DNA of 64,000 bases from NCBI RefSeq assembly GCF_036345995.1, contig NZ_CP107796.1, forward strand, positions 3,472,001 to 3,536,000, read 5' to 3'. A model generated the notes under the pieces. That model had not been told where the DNA came from. It made no database searches and was given only the letters and a program-made list of their open reading frames with translations. The stretch is from Streptomyces sp. NBC_00557. GTDB lineage: Bacteria > Actinomycetota > Actinomycetes > Streptomycetales > Streptomycetaceae. The stretch's first letter is position 1. Each line of letters starts with the position of its first letter. The position numbers and the translations under genes were made by a program. Shown piece by piece: positions 24,883 to 34,693 of this stretch.

Positions 24883-25848
24883 GTGACCGACGTGCGTGTT
24901 CCCACCATCGACCTGCGGCCCTGGCTGGACGGCGACGAGGAGAGCCGGGCCGCCCTCGCCCGTACCGTCGACTCCGCGCTGCAGACCGCCGGGTTCCTGC
25001 TGGTCACCGGGCACGGGGTGGAGCCGGAGCTGCGGGCGGGGATCCGGCGGGCGGCGCGGGAGTTCTTCCTGCTGCCCGTCGAGGTCAAGCAGCGGTACGA
25101 GGCGAAGGTCGGCGGCCGCGGCTGGCTGGGGCCCGGCGCCGAGGCCAACGGGTACGCGGAGGGCACCGAGACGCCGCCCGACCTGAAGGAGTCGCTGACC
25201 TTCGCGACCGACGAGCCCTTCGGCGACCCCGTGGTCGACGCCGAGTGGTACATCCCCAACGTGTGGCCGGCCGAGGTCCCGCAGCTCCGGACGCTCTGCC
25301 GGACCTATCTGTCCCGCATGGCCGCCCTGGAGAAGGAGCTGCTGTCGCTGCTCGGCTACGCGCTCGGGCTCGGACGGGACTTCTTCTCCCGGCACATGAA
25401 CCGTCCGACGTACGGCTTCAACATCAACTGGTATCCGGGCACCGAGGTCGTCGGCGAGCCGCTGCCGGGGCAGTTCCGGATCGGGCCGCACACCGACTTC
25501 GGGACCGTGACCATCCTCGACCGGCAGGCCGGCAAGGGCGGGCTGCAGGTGTACACGGACGCCGGCGGCTGGGAGGACGCGCCGTACGATCCCGCCGCGT
25601 TCACCATCAACATCGGTGACCTGCTGGCCCGTTGGACCGGCGACCGGTGGCGGTCCGGGCGGCACCGGGTGCTGCCGCCGCCGGCCGACGCACCCGCGGA
25701 GGAGCTGATGTCGCTCGTGTACTTCGGCGAGTGCGACCCGGGCACCCGGGTGGAGTCCGTGCCCGCGCCGGTGGGCCGGGTGGCGTACCCGCCCGTCGAC
25801 TCCCATGTGTACCTGCGCGAGAAACTCGACTCGATCACCGTCCGCTGA
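24883..25848 (+). CDS. 2-oxoglutarate/Fe(II) dioxygenase, isopenicillin N synthase-like
   Basis: A 321-residue non-heme iron oxygenase. The N-terminal DIOX_N domain is VPTIDLRPWLDG...GFLLVTGHGV. The catalytic jelly roll has the iron ligands His-x-Asp in GPHTDFGTVTIL and a distal His in GRHRVLPP. GTG 24883 is used; a GAGG sits seven bases upstream. An ATG 51 bases earlier would add residues unlike the family. It stands alone behind a terminator. Could oxidise a small metabolite; the substrate is not predictable. Confidence 0.9.
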   Translation: MTDVRVPTIDLRPWLDGDEESRAALARTVDSALQTAGFLLVTGHGVEPELRAGIRRAAREFFLLPVEVKQRYEAKVGGRGWLGPGAEANGYAEGTETPPDLKESLTFATDEPFGDPVVDAEWYIPNVWPAEVPQLRTLCRTYLSRMAALEKELLSLLGYALGLGRDFFSRHMNRPTYGFNINWYPGTEVVGEPLPGQFRIGPHTDFGTVTILDRQAGKGGLQVYTDAGGWEDAPYDPAAFTINIGDLLARWTGDRWRSGRHRVLPPPADAPAEELMSLVYFGECDPGTRVESVPAPVGRVAYPPVDSHVYLREKLDSITVR

Positions 25849-26072
25849 ACCGCACCGCCGCCGGTCACCGTCCGTTCTTCACTTCCGCGTTCGGGCCGCC
25901 ACCCGTTCCGTGGGAAAGGGCCCGGCGGGCATGTCCCGGCCGCGTCCCGCGGCATCGCCTTGAAGGGGGTGCGAGGGCGCTCCCGGAGGGACGCCCGGCA
26001 CGCGATCGTCGCCCGCTGGCTCGCCTCGGTGGCCCACGCGGGCCTGTCCGCGGTGGCCTGACCGCCGCCGCC

Positions 26073-26597
26073 CTAGGTGAACTGCCCGGGCAGGGGTTCC
26101 AAGGGCTCGCCGGGTTCCGGGGGCCCGGCGGCTTTCGGGGGCTCGGCGGCTTTCGGGGGCTCGGCCGGTTTCCGGGGCTGCCGTCCCGGAAGGCCCTGTG
26201 GGGACTCCAGGATTTCGATCAGGCGTTCGAATCTGCTGCGCCAGACCGCCTCCGATGGCCCCTCGCCCTGGAACTCGTGGGTGAACCGCAGGACGCTCTC
26301 CGCGTCCTCGCCCCGTTCCAGGTGGAACCGGATCCGGCCGCCGCCCTCGACGGTGTACTCCGCGACCCGGTCCACGTCCCAGGCGGTGACCCGGCCGGAG
26401 CCCAGGTCCCGCAGGGTGACCGCGCCGTCCAGGCGGGGCTCGAGAACGTCGGCGGCGGTGCACCACGCCCCGAGCCCCTCGGGGGTGGCCACCGCCGGCC
26501 AGACGTCCTCCATGCGCCTCGGGAGCCGCACGAGGAGGTGGAGTATGTGCGTGTTCCCGTGGGTCTGGCTGGTGCCCTGTGCGATGGAACCGCTCAT
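26073..26597 (-). CDS. SRPBCC (START-like) domain protein with Pro-rich tail
   Basis: A 174-residue protein. Residues about 17-135 form an SRPBCC/AHSA1-like fold (HILHLLVRLPRRMEDVWPAV, VTLRDLGSGRVTAWD, LRFTHEFQGEG). The C-terminus is a low-complexity Pro/Lys/Glu tail with near repeats of EPPKAA. The family often binds hydrophobic ligands. It lies downstream of ccsB on the same strand but is probably not part of that operon's function. Confidence 0.85.
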   Translation of the reverse strand: MSGSIAQGTSQTHGNTHILHLLVRLPRRMEDVWPAVATPEGLGAWCTAADVLEPRLDGAVTLRDLGSGRVTAWDVDRVAEYTVEGGGRIRFHLERGEDAESVLRFTHEFQGEGPSEAVWRSRFERLIEILESPQGLPGRQPRKPAEPPKAAEPPKAAGPPEPGEPLEPLPGQFT

Positions 26598-26622
26598 GAC
26601 ACCAGTGTCACCGACCGGGCTC

Positions 26623-27705
26623 TCACACGCCCGCGTAGGAGTGCTTGCCGGTCACGAAGATGTTGACGCCGTAGTAGTTGAACAGCCAGCAGGCGAAGGC
26701 GAGCATCGCCAGGTAGGCGGCCTTGCGGCCCTTCCAGCCGGCCGTGGCGCGGGCGTGCAGGTAGCAGGCGTAGCCGACCCAGGTGATGAAGGACCAGGTC
26801 TCCTTGGGGTCCCAGTTCCAGTAGCGGCCCCAGGCGTCGCCGGCCCAGATCGCGCCCGCGATGATCGTGAACGTCCACAGCGGGAAGACGGCCGCGTTGA
26901 CCCGGTAGGCGAACTTGTCCAGCGAGGCGGAGGCGGGCAGCCGCTCCAGCACCGAGGTGGCGAAGGCGCCCGGCTTGCCGCCGGTCTGCAGCTTGGTCTC
27001 GTAGGCGTCCTTGAACAGGTACAGGATCGTGGCGACCGCGCCGACGTAGAACACCGCGCCGCAGAAGATCGCGGTGGAGACGTGGATGTACAGCCAGTAC
27101 GAGTGCAGCGCCGGGACGAGCTGGTCGCTCGCCGTGTACAGGACGGTGACGGCGAGGCCGAGGTCGAGCAGGACCGTGGTGATCAGGAACAGCCCGAGCC
27201 AGCGCACGTTCTTCTTCAGCGCCAGCAGCGCGAGGTACACGCCGACGGCGACGGTGGAGAAGGTGATGTTGAACTCGTACATGTTGCCCCACGGCGCCCG
27301 CTGCACGGAGGCCGCACGGGCGACGACGCCGCCCAGCTCCACCAGGAAGGCGAGCACGGTGAGGGACACGGCGACGCGTCCGTACAGGTCGCCCTGCGCG
27401 TCCCCGCCGTGCGCGCCGGGACCGTCCGGCACGTCACGGGCGCCGGATGCGGACCGCACCACGACCTTGGGCCGCTCCAGCACGGTGGTGCCCCCGGCCT
27501 GCTTCACGGTGACGGCCGGCCCGCTCGCCTTCGCGGCGGTCCCGGCGGTCAGCGCGGCGGCCGTACGGGCCACCTTGCTGCGGCTGCCGAAGAGCCATTC
27601 GGCGATGTACGCGAAGAAGGCCAGGGTGTAGACGGCCATCGACGAGTAGATCAGCGTGTTGCTGATGCTCGCCAGGTGTTCGTTGGTTGCGGCGGCGAGA
27701 GTCAC
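26623..27705 (-). CDS. ccsB: Cytochrome c biogenesis protein CcsB/ResC
   Basis: A 360-residue polytopic membrane protein of system II cytochrome c maturation. It carries the tryptophan-rich haem-handling motif WGRYWNWDPKETWS and several helices with conserved histidines. With ResB it forms the haem transporter/ligase that attaches haem to apocytochrome c outside the membrane. Its ATG overlaps the ResB stop by four bases. Last gene of resA-ccdA-resB-ccsB. Confidence 0.95.
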   Translation of the reverse strand: MTLAAATNEHLASISNTLIYSSMAVYTLAFFAYIAEWLFGSRSKVARTAAALTAGTAAKASGPAVTVKQAGGTTVLERPKVVVRSASGARDVPDGPGAHGGDAQGDLYGRVAVSLTVLAFLVELGGVVARAASVQRAPWGNMYEFNITFSTVAVGVYLALLALKKNVRWLGLFLITTVLLDLGLAVTVLYTASDQLVPALHSYWLYIHVSTAIFCGAVFYVGAVATILYLFKDAYETKLQTGGKPGAFATSVLERLPASASLDKFAYRVNAAVFPLWTFTIIAGAIWAGDAWGRYWNWDPKETWSFITWVGYACYLHARATAGWKGRKAAYLAMLAFACWLFNYYGVNIFVTGKHSYAGV

Positions 27706-29426
27706 TTCTCAGCCCCTTCGGCAGATGCGACTGGGGTGTCGGGGGATGGGGAAGGTTCGTCGTCGGGGTCGGGTGCCCCCGGCGCCTGGTCGTAGAGGAT
27801 TCCGGCGAGGTCGCCGAGTTCCTCGGGCACCTTGGCGGACTCGCTGCGGCCGAGGCCGGCCATCTCCACGACCGTCACGCCGTCGGCGCCGCGCACCGCG
27901 CGCACCCACACCCGGCGGCGCTGGATGAACAGGGACGCGGCCAGACCGAAGATCGCGGCGAGGGCGCCGCCGAGCGCCCAGCCGCTGCCCGGCTCCTGGA
28001 CGATCTCGAAGCCGGCCCACTGCTTGATGTCCTTCTCGAAGGTGAGGGACCCGGCGCCGTTCGGCAGGGTGAGCGTGTCGCCGGGCTGGAGCAGCTTCTT
28101 CAGCAGCTGGCCCTTGCTGTCCTTGAACGCCTTCATGTGCGTCTTGTCCAGCTGGTACACGCTCTGCGGGATGCCGGAGTTCACGCCCAGGTCGCCGTGG
28201 TAGGCGTTCACCGCGAGCAGCGGGTTCACCAGCGCGGGGAACCGGGAGAGCATCGTGCCGCTCCTGGGGTCGAAGGTCGGCACGAAGAAGGCCTGGAAGC
28301 CGAGCTGTTCGGACTTGCCCTGGGCGTTCTTGTAGCCGTCCATCACCTTGACCACGCCGTTGGAGGTGACGTTTCCGTCGAGCGGCAGCAGCGGTACGGC
28401 GTCGTGGTAGACGACGTTGCCCTTGCCGTCGCGGACGGTGATGACCGGCGCGTAGCCGTGGCTGACGAGGTAGACCTTGGCGTCGCCGATGTGCAGCGGG
28501 GAGTTGACCTTGATGGTGGTCGTCTTCTCCTTGCCGTACGCGCCCTGGCTGTAGTCGATCTTCGCCTGGTAGGTGCGCGGCGTGCCCCGGTTCGGGCCGT
28601 TGACCTCGTAGGTACCGGTGAACTTCTTCAGGTCGAAGCTGAACGGCACCAGGTCGTCGTTCTGGAACAGGCTGCCGGACTTGAAGTCGTCGTACTGCGA
28701 CAGGGCGTTGGAGAACCCGTCGCCCTCGACCACCAGCTTGGTGCCGTCCGACTTGTACATCTGGCCCCAGGCGAACGCGACCAGCAGCACGATCAGGGCG
28801 ATGTGGAAGACCAGGTTGCCCACCTCGCGCAGATAGCCCTTCTCGGCGGCGACGGCGTCACCGGCGACGTGGGCGCGGAAGCGGCGCTTCTTCAGCAGGG
28901 CGAGCGCGGCCTCACGGACCTGCTCGGGCTCGGCCGCCGTACGCCAGGTCGTGTAGGCGGGCAGCCGGGTCAGGCGCCTCGGCGCACCCGGCGGCCGGCC
29001 GCGCAGCTGGCCGACGAACTGCCAGGTGCGCGGGACGATGCAGCCGATGAGGGAGACGAACAGCAGGATGTAGATCGCGGAGAACCACACCGAGCTGTAG
29101 ACGTGGAACAGGCCGAGCTTGTCGTAGACCGGCGCGAGCGTCTTGTGGGCCTTGCGGAAGTCGTCGACCTTGTTGAGGTCGGCGCCGGTCTGCGGGATGA
29201 GCGAGCCGGGGATCGCGGCGAGCGAGAGCAGCAGGAGCAGCAGCAGCGCCACCCGCATCGAGGTCAGCTGCCGCCAGAACCAGCGGGCCCAGCCGAGGAC
29301 GCCGAGGCCGGGTGCGGCGGCCGGTTCCTCGCGCGGGGCGGTGGACAGCTGGGAGCCGGCGGCGCCGAGGTCCTCCTGGTCCTGGCCGCGGGGCTCCCGG
29401 CTGTTGTCGGTTTCGGTCGTGCTCAT
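27702..29426 (-). CDS. resB: Cytochrome c biogenesis protein ResB
   Basis: A 574-residue partner of CcsB. N-terminal helices (MRVALLLLLLLSLAAIPGSL, WFSAIYILLFVSLIGC) and two later ones bracket a large extracytoplasmic domain (KLVVEGDGFSNALSQYDDF, INKVNS-like beta strands). A last helix follows near GSGWALGGALAAIFGLAASL. It acts in haem delivery and ligation. Gene order and overlaps with ccdA (3-bp gap) and ccsB support an operon. Confidence 0.95.
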   Translation of the reverse strand: MSTTETDNSREPRGQDQEDLGAAGSQLSTAPREEPAAAPGLGVLGWARWFWRQLTSMRVALLLLLLLSLAAIPGSLIPQTGADLNKVDDFRKAHKTLAPVYDKLGLFHVYSSVWFSAIYILLFVSLIGCIVPRTWQFVGQLRGRPPGAPRRLTRLPAYTTWRTAAEPEQVREAALALLKKRRFRAHVAGDAVAAEKGYLREVGNLVFHIALIVLLVAFAWGQMYKSDGTKLVVEGDGFSNALSQYDDFKSGSLFQNDDLVPFSFDLKKFTGTYEVNGPNRGTPRTYQAKIDYSQGAYGKEKTTTIKVNSPLHIGDAKVYLVSHGYAPVITVRDGKGNVVYHDAVPLLPLDGNVTSNGVVKVMDGYKNAQGKSEQLGFQAFFVPTFDPRSGTMLSRFPALVNPLLAVNAYHGDLGVNSGIPQSVYQLDKTHMKAFKDSKGQLLKKLLQPGDTLTLPNGAGSLTFEKDIKQWAGFEIVQEPGSGWALGGALAAIFGLAASLFIQRRRVWVRAVRGADGVTVVEMAGLGRSESAKVPEELGDLAGILYDQAPGAPDPDDEPSPSPDTPVASAEGAEK

Positions 29427-29429
29427 CGA

Positions 29430-30200
29430 TCAGATCCCCACAGTGAAGCCGTCGGACCAGGTCTGCATCTGCTGCACCAGACTGTCCCAGGCGCCGGTCA
29501 GCAGCAGCACGCCGGTCACGATCATCATCGTGCCGCCGATGCGCATGACCCAGACGTAGTGGCGCTTGACCCAGCCGAAGGCGCCGAGCACCTTGCGGAA
29601 GGCGATCGCGGCGAGCACGAACGGCACGCCGAGGCCCACGCAGTAGGCGATCATCAGCACCGCGCCGCGTCCGGCGCTCGACTGGTTCATGGACAGGAGG
29701 TTCACGGACGCGAGGGTCGGGCCGATGCAGGGCGTCCAGCCTATGCCGAACAGCGCGCCGAGGACGGGCGCGCCGATCAGACCCGCGGCCGGCCTCTTGT
29801 GGAAGCGGAACTCGCGCTGGGTGAGCCAGGGCACCAGCCCCATGAAGAAGACGCCCATGACGATCATGAGCACGCCGAGCACCCTGGACAGCGTGCCCTG
29901 GTACTCGCGCAGGGTGGAGCCGAAGAAGCCGAACAGCGCTCCGCCGGAGACGAACACGGCGCTGAAGCCGAGCACGAACAGGGCGGCCCCGCCGACCATC
30001 CGGCCCCGCCGGGCCTCGGCCAGGTCGGTGCCGGCGACTCCGGTGACGTAGGAGAGGTAGCCGGGGACCAGGGGCAGGACGCAGGGCGAGAAGAAGGAGA
30101 CGAGCCCGCCGAGCAGCGCGACCGGCAGGGCGATCAGCAGGGCGCCGTTGAGGACCGTCTCGTTCTGGCCCGTCACGGCCAGCGTCACCAGGGCGCTCAC
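29430..30200 (-). CDS. ccdA: Thiol-disulfide transporter CcdA
   Basis: A 256-residue DsbD-type membrane protein with six helices that passes electrons from cytoplasmic thioredoxin to ResA. Conserved features are SFFSPCVLPLVPGYLSYVTG and GWTPCIGPTLAS, each with the reactive Cys, plus Pro-rich bends. It lies one base downstream of the resA stop and just upstream of resB. Reduced thiols are needed on apocytochrome c before haem is attached. Confidence 0.95.
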   Translation of the reverse strand: MSALVTLAVTGQNETVLNGALLIALPVALLGGLVSFFSPCVLPLVPGYLSYVTGVAGTDLAEARRGRMVGGAALFVLGFSAVFVSGGALFGFFGSTLREYQGTLSRVLGVLMIVMGVFFMGLVPWLTQREFRFHKRPAAGLIGAPVLGALFGIGWTPCIGPTLASVNLLSMNQSSAGRGAVLMIAYCVGLGVPFVLAAIAFRKVLGAFGWVKRHYVWVMRIGGTMMIVTGVLLLTGAWDSLVQQMQTWSDGFTVGI

Positions 30201-30201
30201 G

Positions 30202-30792
30202 TCACTTCTCCGCGAGGACCGGCTTGAGCATCTTCAGCAGGGAGGTGTCGTCGAGCGCCTCCAGGGCCCGCGCGGCGACCCTTCCGTGCTTGTCGATGAC
30301 GAGCGTGGAGGGGATCAGCTGCGGGTTGAGGGTGCCCTTCTTGAAGCGGAGCATCAGCTTGCCCGTGGGGTCGTACAGGCTCGGGTAGGCGATCCCGTGC
30401 TCCTTCTCGAAGGCGACCGCGGGGGTGGTGCTGGTGTCCCGGGTGTTGATGCCGACGAACTGCACGCCCTTGCCCTGGTACTGCTTGGAGACCTTGGAGA
30501 AGTACTGCGCCTCCTCCCGGCACGGGCCGCACCAGGAGCCCCACACGTTGATGACGACGACCTGGCCCTTGTAGTCGGCGATGTCCAGGGTCTTGCCGTC
30601 GATGGTCCTGCCGGACAGGTCCGGGGCCGCGGCGCGCTTGCCCGCCGGAACGGTGGCGATGCCGTTGTTGCCGGTGACGAAGTTGGTGTTGCCGCCGCCG
30701 CCCGAGGTGCCGCCCTTGCTGCACGCGGACAGGGTCAGGGCCAGGGCGGCGGCCACGGCGCTGAGCAGGACGGCGCGGCTACGGGTACTCAT
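30202..30792 (-). CDS. resA: TlpA/ResA-like thioredoxin lipoprotein
   Basis: A 196-residue exported thiol-disulfide oxidoreductase. The signal peptide ends in the lipobox LSAC, so it is lipid-anchored. The thioredoxin fold carries the CXXC active site in WGSWCGPCREEAQYF and the cis-Pro region near QLIPSTLVIDKHG. It reduces the haem-binding cysteines of apocytochrome c. First gene of the cytochrome c maturation operon; one base separates it from ccdA. Confidence 0.95.
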   Translation of the reverse strand: MSTRSRAVLLSAVAAALALTLSACSKGGTSGGGGNTNFVTGNNGIATVPAGKRAAAPDLSGRTIDGKTLDIADYKGQVVVINVWGSWCGPCREEAQYFSKVSKQYQGKGVQFVGINTRDTSTTPAVAFEKEHGIAYPSLYDPTGKLMLRFKKGTLNPQLIPSTLVIDKHGRVAARALEALDDTSLLKMLKPVLAEK

Positions 30793-30905
30793 GTGAAAAG
30801 TTTCGCATGTCCCCTCCGGCGGTCTCTGGCACCCCCCTGCCGGGCGGAAAACCGCATTTCAGGGCGTATTTACACGGGACATTTCCGGCAGCCGCCCGGC
30901 GCCGT

Positions 30906-32171
30906 CTACGCCAGGAAGGCCTTCCAGCCGCCGGCCGGGGCCTGACCCGGGGCCAGCGTGCGCAGCTTGGCCAGCAACTCCGGCTTCTGCACGTCCATCC
31001 AGTCGCAGAACTGCCGGAAGGAGACCAGCCGGACGTCGGCGCCCTTCTCCTTCTCCCGGGCGATGTGCTTGAAGGCCTGCTCGACGGCGTCCATGTAGAT
31101 CCCGCCGTTCCACTGCTCGAAGTGGTTGCCGATGAAGAAGGGCGCCCGGTTTGTCTCGTATGCCCGCTTGAATCCGGCGATGTACGCCCCGGCCGCCTGC
31201 TCGCGCCAGGCCGGGTAGTTGTAGGCGGGCGCCTTCGTCGAGTACTGCGACTGGTTGAACATCATGTTGTAGTCCATCGAGAGGACCTGGAACCTCCGGC
31301 CCGGGAAGGGCACCTGCTGGAGCGGCAGGTCCCACAGCCCGTGCTTCTTCGCCGGCCACATCTGCAGGCCGCCCGGCGAGGAGGCGTCGTAGCGCCAGCC
31401 CAGCTCGCGGGCGGTGGGCAGCAGGTTGTCCTGGCCGAGCAGACAGGGCGTACGGCCGCCGACCAGCTCCTTGTCGTAGTCGAACGGCAGGGGCGGCAGG
31501 TCGTGGAGGCCCGTGTTGGTCTTCCAGTTCTTCACGAAGGACTTGGCCTGGTCGATCTCGCTGCGCCACTGCCGCGGGGTCCACCACTTCACCGAGGTGC
31601 GGGCGTCGCCGCAGAAGTGGCCGTTGAAGTGGGTGCCGATCTCGTGGCCTTCGAGCCAGGCGCGGCGGAGGTTCTCCAGTGTGGACCTGATGTGCGGGTC
31701 GCTGAGGTAGCCGATGGCGGAGGCGCCGGGGGCGTTGTTCGGCGGCAGGTACATCCGCTTCTTCGACTCGGGCAGCAGATACAGCCCCGAGAGGAAGAAC
31801 GTCATGCTCGCGCCGTGCTCCTTGGCGAGGTCCAGGAAGCGCGGGAAGAGCCCGTTGCCGACCTCGCCGGCGCCGTCCCAGGAGAAGACGACGAACTGCG
31901 GCGGGGTCTGGCCGGGCTCCAGCGGCTCGGGCGCGGGCGGCTGGTGCGGCTGCTTGCCGGTGAAGGACGTGGAGCCGTCCCCGATGAGCCGGCCCTGCGG
32001 CGCGGCGGTCGCGCCGCCGCCCTTCCCGGACCGGCCGCCGCCGGACGTGCCGGAGCCGCCGGTCTCGCCGGACGGCTTCTGACTCCCGCAGCCGGCGAGG
32101 GTCGCGGCGGTCGCCGCGCCCGCGCCGAGGCCGAGTATTCCCCTGCGGGAGAGGGTGCGGGAGGTGCGCAT
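30906..32171 (-). CDS. Tat-exported lipoprotein, polysaccharide deacetylase-like
   Basis: A 421-residue lipoprotein. The N-terminus has a twin-arginine signal (SRRGILGLGAGAATAATLAGC) with a lipobox Cys, then a Gly/Ser/Lys-rich linker to about residue 80. The catalytic region resembles the NodB fold: FVVFSWDGAGEVGNG (Asp motif), then EGHEIGTHFNGHFCG (His motif). The usual third motif is not obvious, so it may be a divergent enzyme acting on peptidoglycan or surface glycans. It stands alone. Confidence 0.85.
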   Translation of the reverse strand: MRTSRTLSRRGILGLGAGAATAATLAGCGSQKPSGETGGSGTSGGGRSGKGGGATAAPQGRLIGDGSTSFTGKQPHQPPAPEPLEPGQTPPQFVVFSWDGAGEVGNGLFPRFLDLAKEHGASMTFFLSGLYLLPESKKRMYLPPNNAPGASAIGYLSDPHIRSTLENLRRAWLEGHEIGTHFNGHFCGDARTSVKWWTPRQWRSEIDQAKSFVKNWKTNTGLHDLPPLPFDYDKELVGGRTPCLLGQDNLLPTARELGWRYDASSPGGLQMWPAKKHGLWDLPLQQVPFPGRRFQVLSMDYNMMFNQSQYSTKAPAYNYPAWREQAAGAYIAGFKRAYETNRAPFFIGNHFEQWNGGIYMDAVEQAFKHIAREKEKGADVRLVSFRQFCDWMDVQKPELLAKLRTLAPGQAPAGGWKAFLA

Positions 32172-32319
32172 GGAAGATCCCCGATTCGTCGCGCCTGCTG
32201 TCGGTCACCCACAGAGAGGGCACAGCGATCGGAGAGGTTCCGGTAATTCTTATGTTTTTCGCAACAGTTACGGCAATAACGATCCAAGCCCGGCCAAACG
32301 GACCGTCAGAAAACGACCC

Positions 32320-33027
32320 TCAGGCGCCGAAGGCCTTGCCCTGAGCGGTGCCCTGGCCCTTCTGCGGCTTGGCACCGGCCCGCAGATGGGCCGGGACCAG
32401 ATCGATGGCCGGCTCGCTGTACCCGACCGACACGATCCGGTCGCCCAGGAACGTGAAGGACGTCAGCGAGGCCAGCGTGCACTGCCGCTTGCGCGGATCG
32501 TGCCACAACCGCCGCCGCTCCACATAGGACCGCACGATCCAGATCGGCAGCTGATGGCTCACCAGCACCGCCTCGTGCCCGCGCGCCTTGTCCTTGGCCG
32601 CGTTCAGCGCGCCCATCATCCGCACGACCTGGTCGACGTACGGCTCGCCCCAGGACGGCCGGAACGGGTTGACCAGGTGCTTCCAGTTCCCGGGCCGCTG
32701 CAGCGCGCCGTCGCCGACGCCGAAGGTCTTGCCCTGGAAGACGTTGTCGGCCTCGATGAGCCGTTCGTCCGTGTCCAGGTCCAGGCCGTGCGCCTTGGCG
32801 ATCGGAGTGGCCGTCTCCTGCGCCCGCTCCAGCGGCGAGGCGCACACGTACGCCACGTCCCGCGAGGCGAGGTGCTCGGCGACCCGGTCGGCCATCCGCC
32901 GCCCCAGCTCGGACAGGTGGTAGCCGGGCAGCCGCCCGTACAGGATCCCGGTCGGGTTCTCGACCTCGCCGTGCCGCACGAGGTGGACGACGGTGACGTC
33001 CTTGTCGCTGTTGGTGGGGATGCTCAC
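32320..33027 (-). CDS. Histidine phosphatase superfamily protein
   Basis: A 235-residue phosphatase. The catalytic RHG motif is [14 protein letters not shown] near the start, and the second His is in [11 protein letters not shown]. Other conserved parts are [19 protein letters not shown] and [14 protein letters not shown] 33027 overlaps the hemL stop by four bases, so it is expressed with hemL. The substrate is unknown; the pairing with hemL is conserved in Streptomyces. Confidence 0.92.
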   Translation of the reverse strand: MSIPTNSDKDVTVVHLVRHGEVENPTGILYGRLPGYHLSELGRRMADRVAEHLASRDVAYVCASPLERAQETATPIAKAHGLDLDTDERLIEADNVFQGKTFGVGDGALQRPGNWKHLVNPFRPSWGEPYVDQVVRMMGALNAAKDKARGHEAVLVSHQLPIWIVRSYVERRRLWHDPRKRQCTLASLTSFTFLGDRIVSVGYSEPAIDLVPAHLRAGAKPQKGQGTAQGKAFGA

Positions 33028-34349
33028 GCGGTGGCCTCCGCAGCCGCCCGGGCCGCCGCCGGAAGGGCGTCGGCGATCTTCTGGATGGCCCGCTCGTCGT
33101 GGGCCGTGGACACGAACCAGGACTCGAAGGACGACGGCGGCAGGTAGACGCCGTTCGACAGCAGCGAGTGGAAGAACGCGGTGAAGCGGAACGACTCCTG
33201 CCGCTTGGCGTCCTCGTAGTTCCGCACCCGCCGGTCGGTGAAGAACACCGAGAACATGTTGGAGGCGCTCTGCAGCCGGTGCGGGACGCCCTCCTTGTTC
33301 AGCGCCTCGGTGACCAGGCCCTGGATCTGCGCGGAGACCGCGTCCACCTTCTCGTAGGCGGCGTCGTCCAGCAGCCGCAGCTGGGCGAGCCCGGCGGCGG
33401 TGGCGACGGGATTGCCGGAGAGGGTGCCCGCCTGGTACACGGGCCCGGCGGGGGCGAGGTGGGCCATGACGTCGGCCCGCCCCCCGAACGCGGCGGCGGG
33501 GAACCCGCCCCCCATCACCTTGCCGAAGGTCATCAGATCGGGCTTGACCCCGTCGATCCCGTACCAGCCGGCGCGGCTGGTACGGAAGCCGGTCATCACC
33601 TCGTCGGAGATGTAGAGGGCGCCGTTCTTGTGGCAGGCGTCCCTCAGCCCCTGGTTGAAGCCGGGGTCCGGCGGCACGATACCCATGTTCCCGGGCGAGG
33701 CCTCCGTGATCACGCACGCGATCTCGCCGGGGTGCCGGTGGAAGGCCTCCTGCACGGCCTCCAGGTCGTTGTACGGCAGCACGATCGTGTCGCCGGCCTG
33801 CGCACCGGTGACGCCGGGCGTGTCCGGCAGCGCGAAGGTGGCGACCCCGGAACCGGCGGCGGCGAGCAGGGCGTCCACGTGCCCGTGGTAGCACCCGGCG
33901 AACTTGATCACCTTGGACCGGCCGGTGAACCCGCGGGCGAGCCGGATGGCGCTCATCGTCGCCTCGGTCCCGCTGCTGACGAGCCGCACCTGCTCCACGG
34001 GCTCCACCCGCGCGACGATCTCCTCGGCGAGCGCGACCTCGCCCTCGCCGGGCGTGCCGAAGGACGTACCGCGGGCGACGGCCTCCTGTACGGCGGCGAT
34101 GACCTCGGGGTGCGCGTGCCCGAGGATCATCGGCCCCCAGGAGCACACGAGGTCGACGTACTCGCGCCCGTCGGCGTCCGTGAGGTAGGCGCCCTTGCCG
34201 GACACCATGAAGCGGGGCGTGCCGCCGACGGCGCGGAAGGCGCGCACCGGGGAGTTCACACCGCCGGGCGTGACGGCGCAGGCACGGTCGAACAGCGCCT
34301 GGGAGGCGGGCGCATCGTAGGGATAGGGCGTTTCGCTCAGGGCACTCAT
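33024..34349 (-). CDS. hemL: Glutamate-1-semialdehyde 2,1-aminomutase
   Basis: A 441-residue PLP enzyme that makes 5-aminolevulinate in the C5 route to haem. The PLP-binding lysine sits in [19 protein letters not shown]. Other family motifs are [36 protein letters not shown] and [19 protein letters not shown]. Position beside the cytochrome c maturation operon is common in Streptomyces. The histidine phosphatase gene is coupled to its stop. Confidence 0.96.
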   Translation of the reverse strand: MSALSETPYPYDAPASQALFDRACAVTPGGVNSPVRAFRAVGGTPRFMVSGKGAYLTDADGREYVDLVCSWGPMILGHAHPEVIAAVQEAVARGTSFGTPGEGEVALAEEIVARVEPVEQVRLVSSGTEATMSAIRLARGFTGRSKVIKFAGCYHGHVDALLAAAGSGVATFALPDTPGVTGAQAGDTIVLPYNDLEAVQEAFHRHPGEIACVITEASPGNMGIVPPDPGFNQGLRDACHKNGALYISDEVMTGFRTSRAGWYGIDGVKPDLMTFGKVMGGGFPAAAFGGRADVMAHLAPAGPVYQAGTLSGNPVATAAGLAQLRLLDDAAYEKVDAVSAQIQGLVTEALNKEGVPHRLQSASNMFSVFFTDRRVRNYEDAKRQESFRFTAFFHSLLSNGVYLPPSSFESWFVSTAHDERAIQKIADALPAAARAAAEATA

Positions 34350-34693
34350 GACGTGCGGCTTCTCCGGCTTCTCGGACTCCGGTTGCGTGGTGACCCCCTC
34401 AGGGTAGGCCGCGGCCGCGCACGAACGCGGCCCGCCTCGGCCCCGAGCCGCGGACGGCGGGGCCGCCCCGCGCCACCGGCCGGGCGACTGATCACAGCGC
34501 CGCGATCCGCCATCTGCGAGACTGAGAGCTGATACACACAGCTCAAACGCACGTAATGATCAGGGGCCGGGAAAACCCGTGGACTGTTGTTCCACCGCAC
34601 GTTTCGGCGGGCGGCCGTGGGGGAGGTCACTGACACGATGATCGGGTTGCGCGGCGGGGGCCACGCGTCCTAGAAAAGCAGTCGGGTGGAGAT
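34350..34693. promoter_or_regulatory. Divergent intergenic region between hemL and the next gene
   Basis: 344 bp with no supported gene. It should hold the hemL promoter and that of the plus-strand gene. An A/T-richer patch with ACACACAGCTCAAACG (about 34533-34550) is the most promoter-like part. No riboswitch or palindrome was recognised. Confidence 0.45.

Noticed and set aside
25929..26062. Short plus-strand reading ending in VARWLASVAHAGLSAVA
   Set aside because: No start with a ribosome site and no family; left as intergenic.
27687..30227. 846-codon plus-strand frame across the cytochrome c maturation operon
   Set aside because: Antisense shadow of resB and ccdA; composition is Gly/Gln/Val-rich without motifs.
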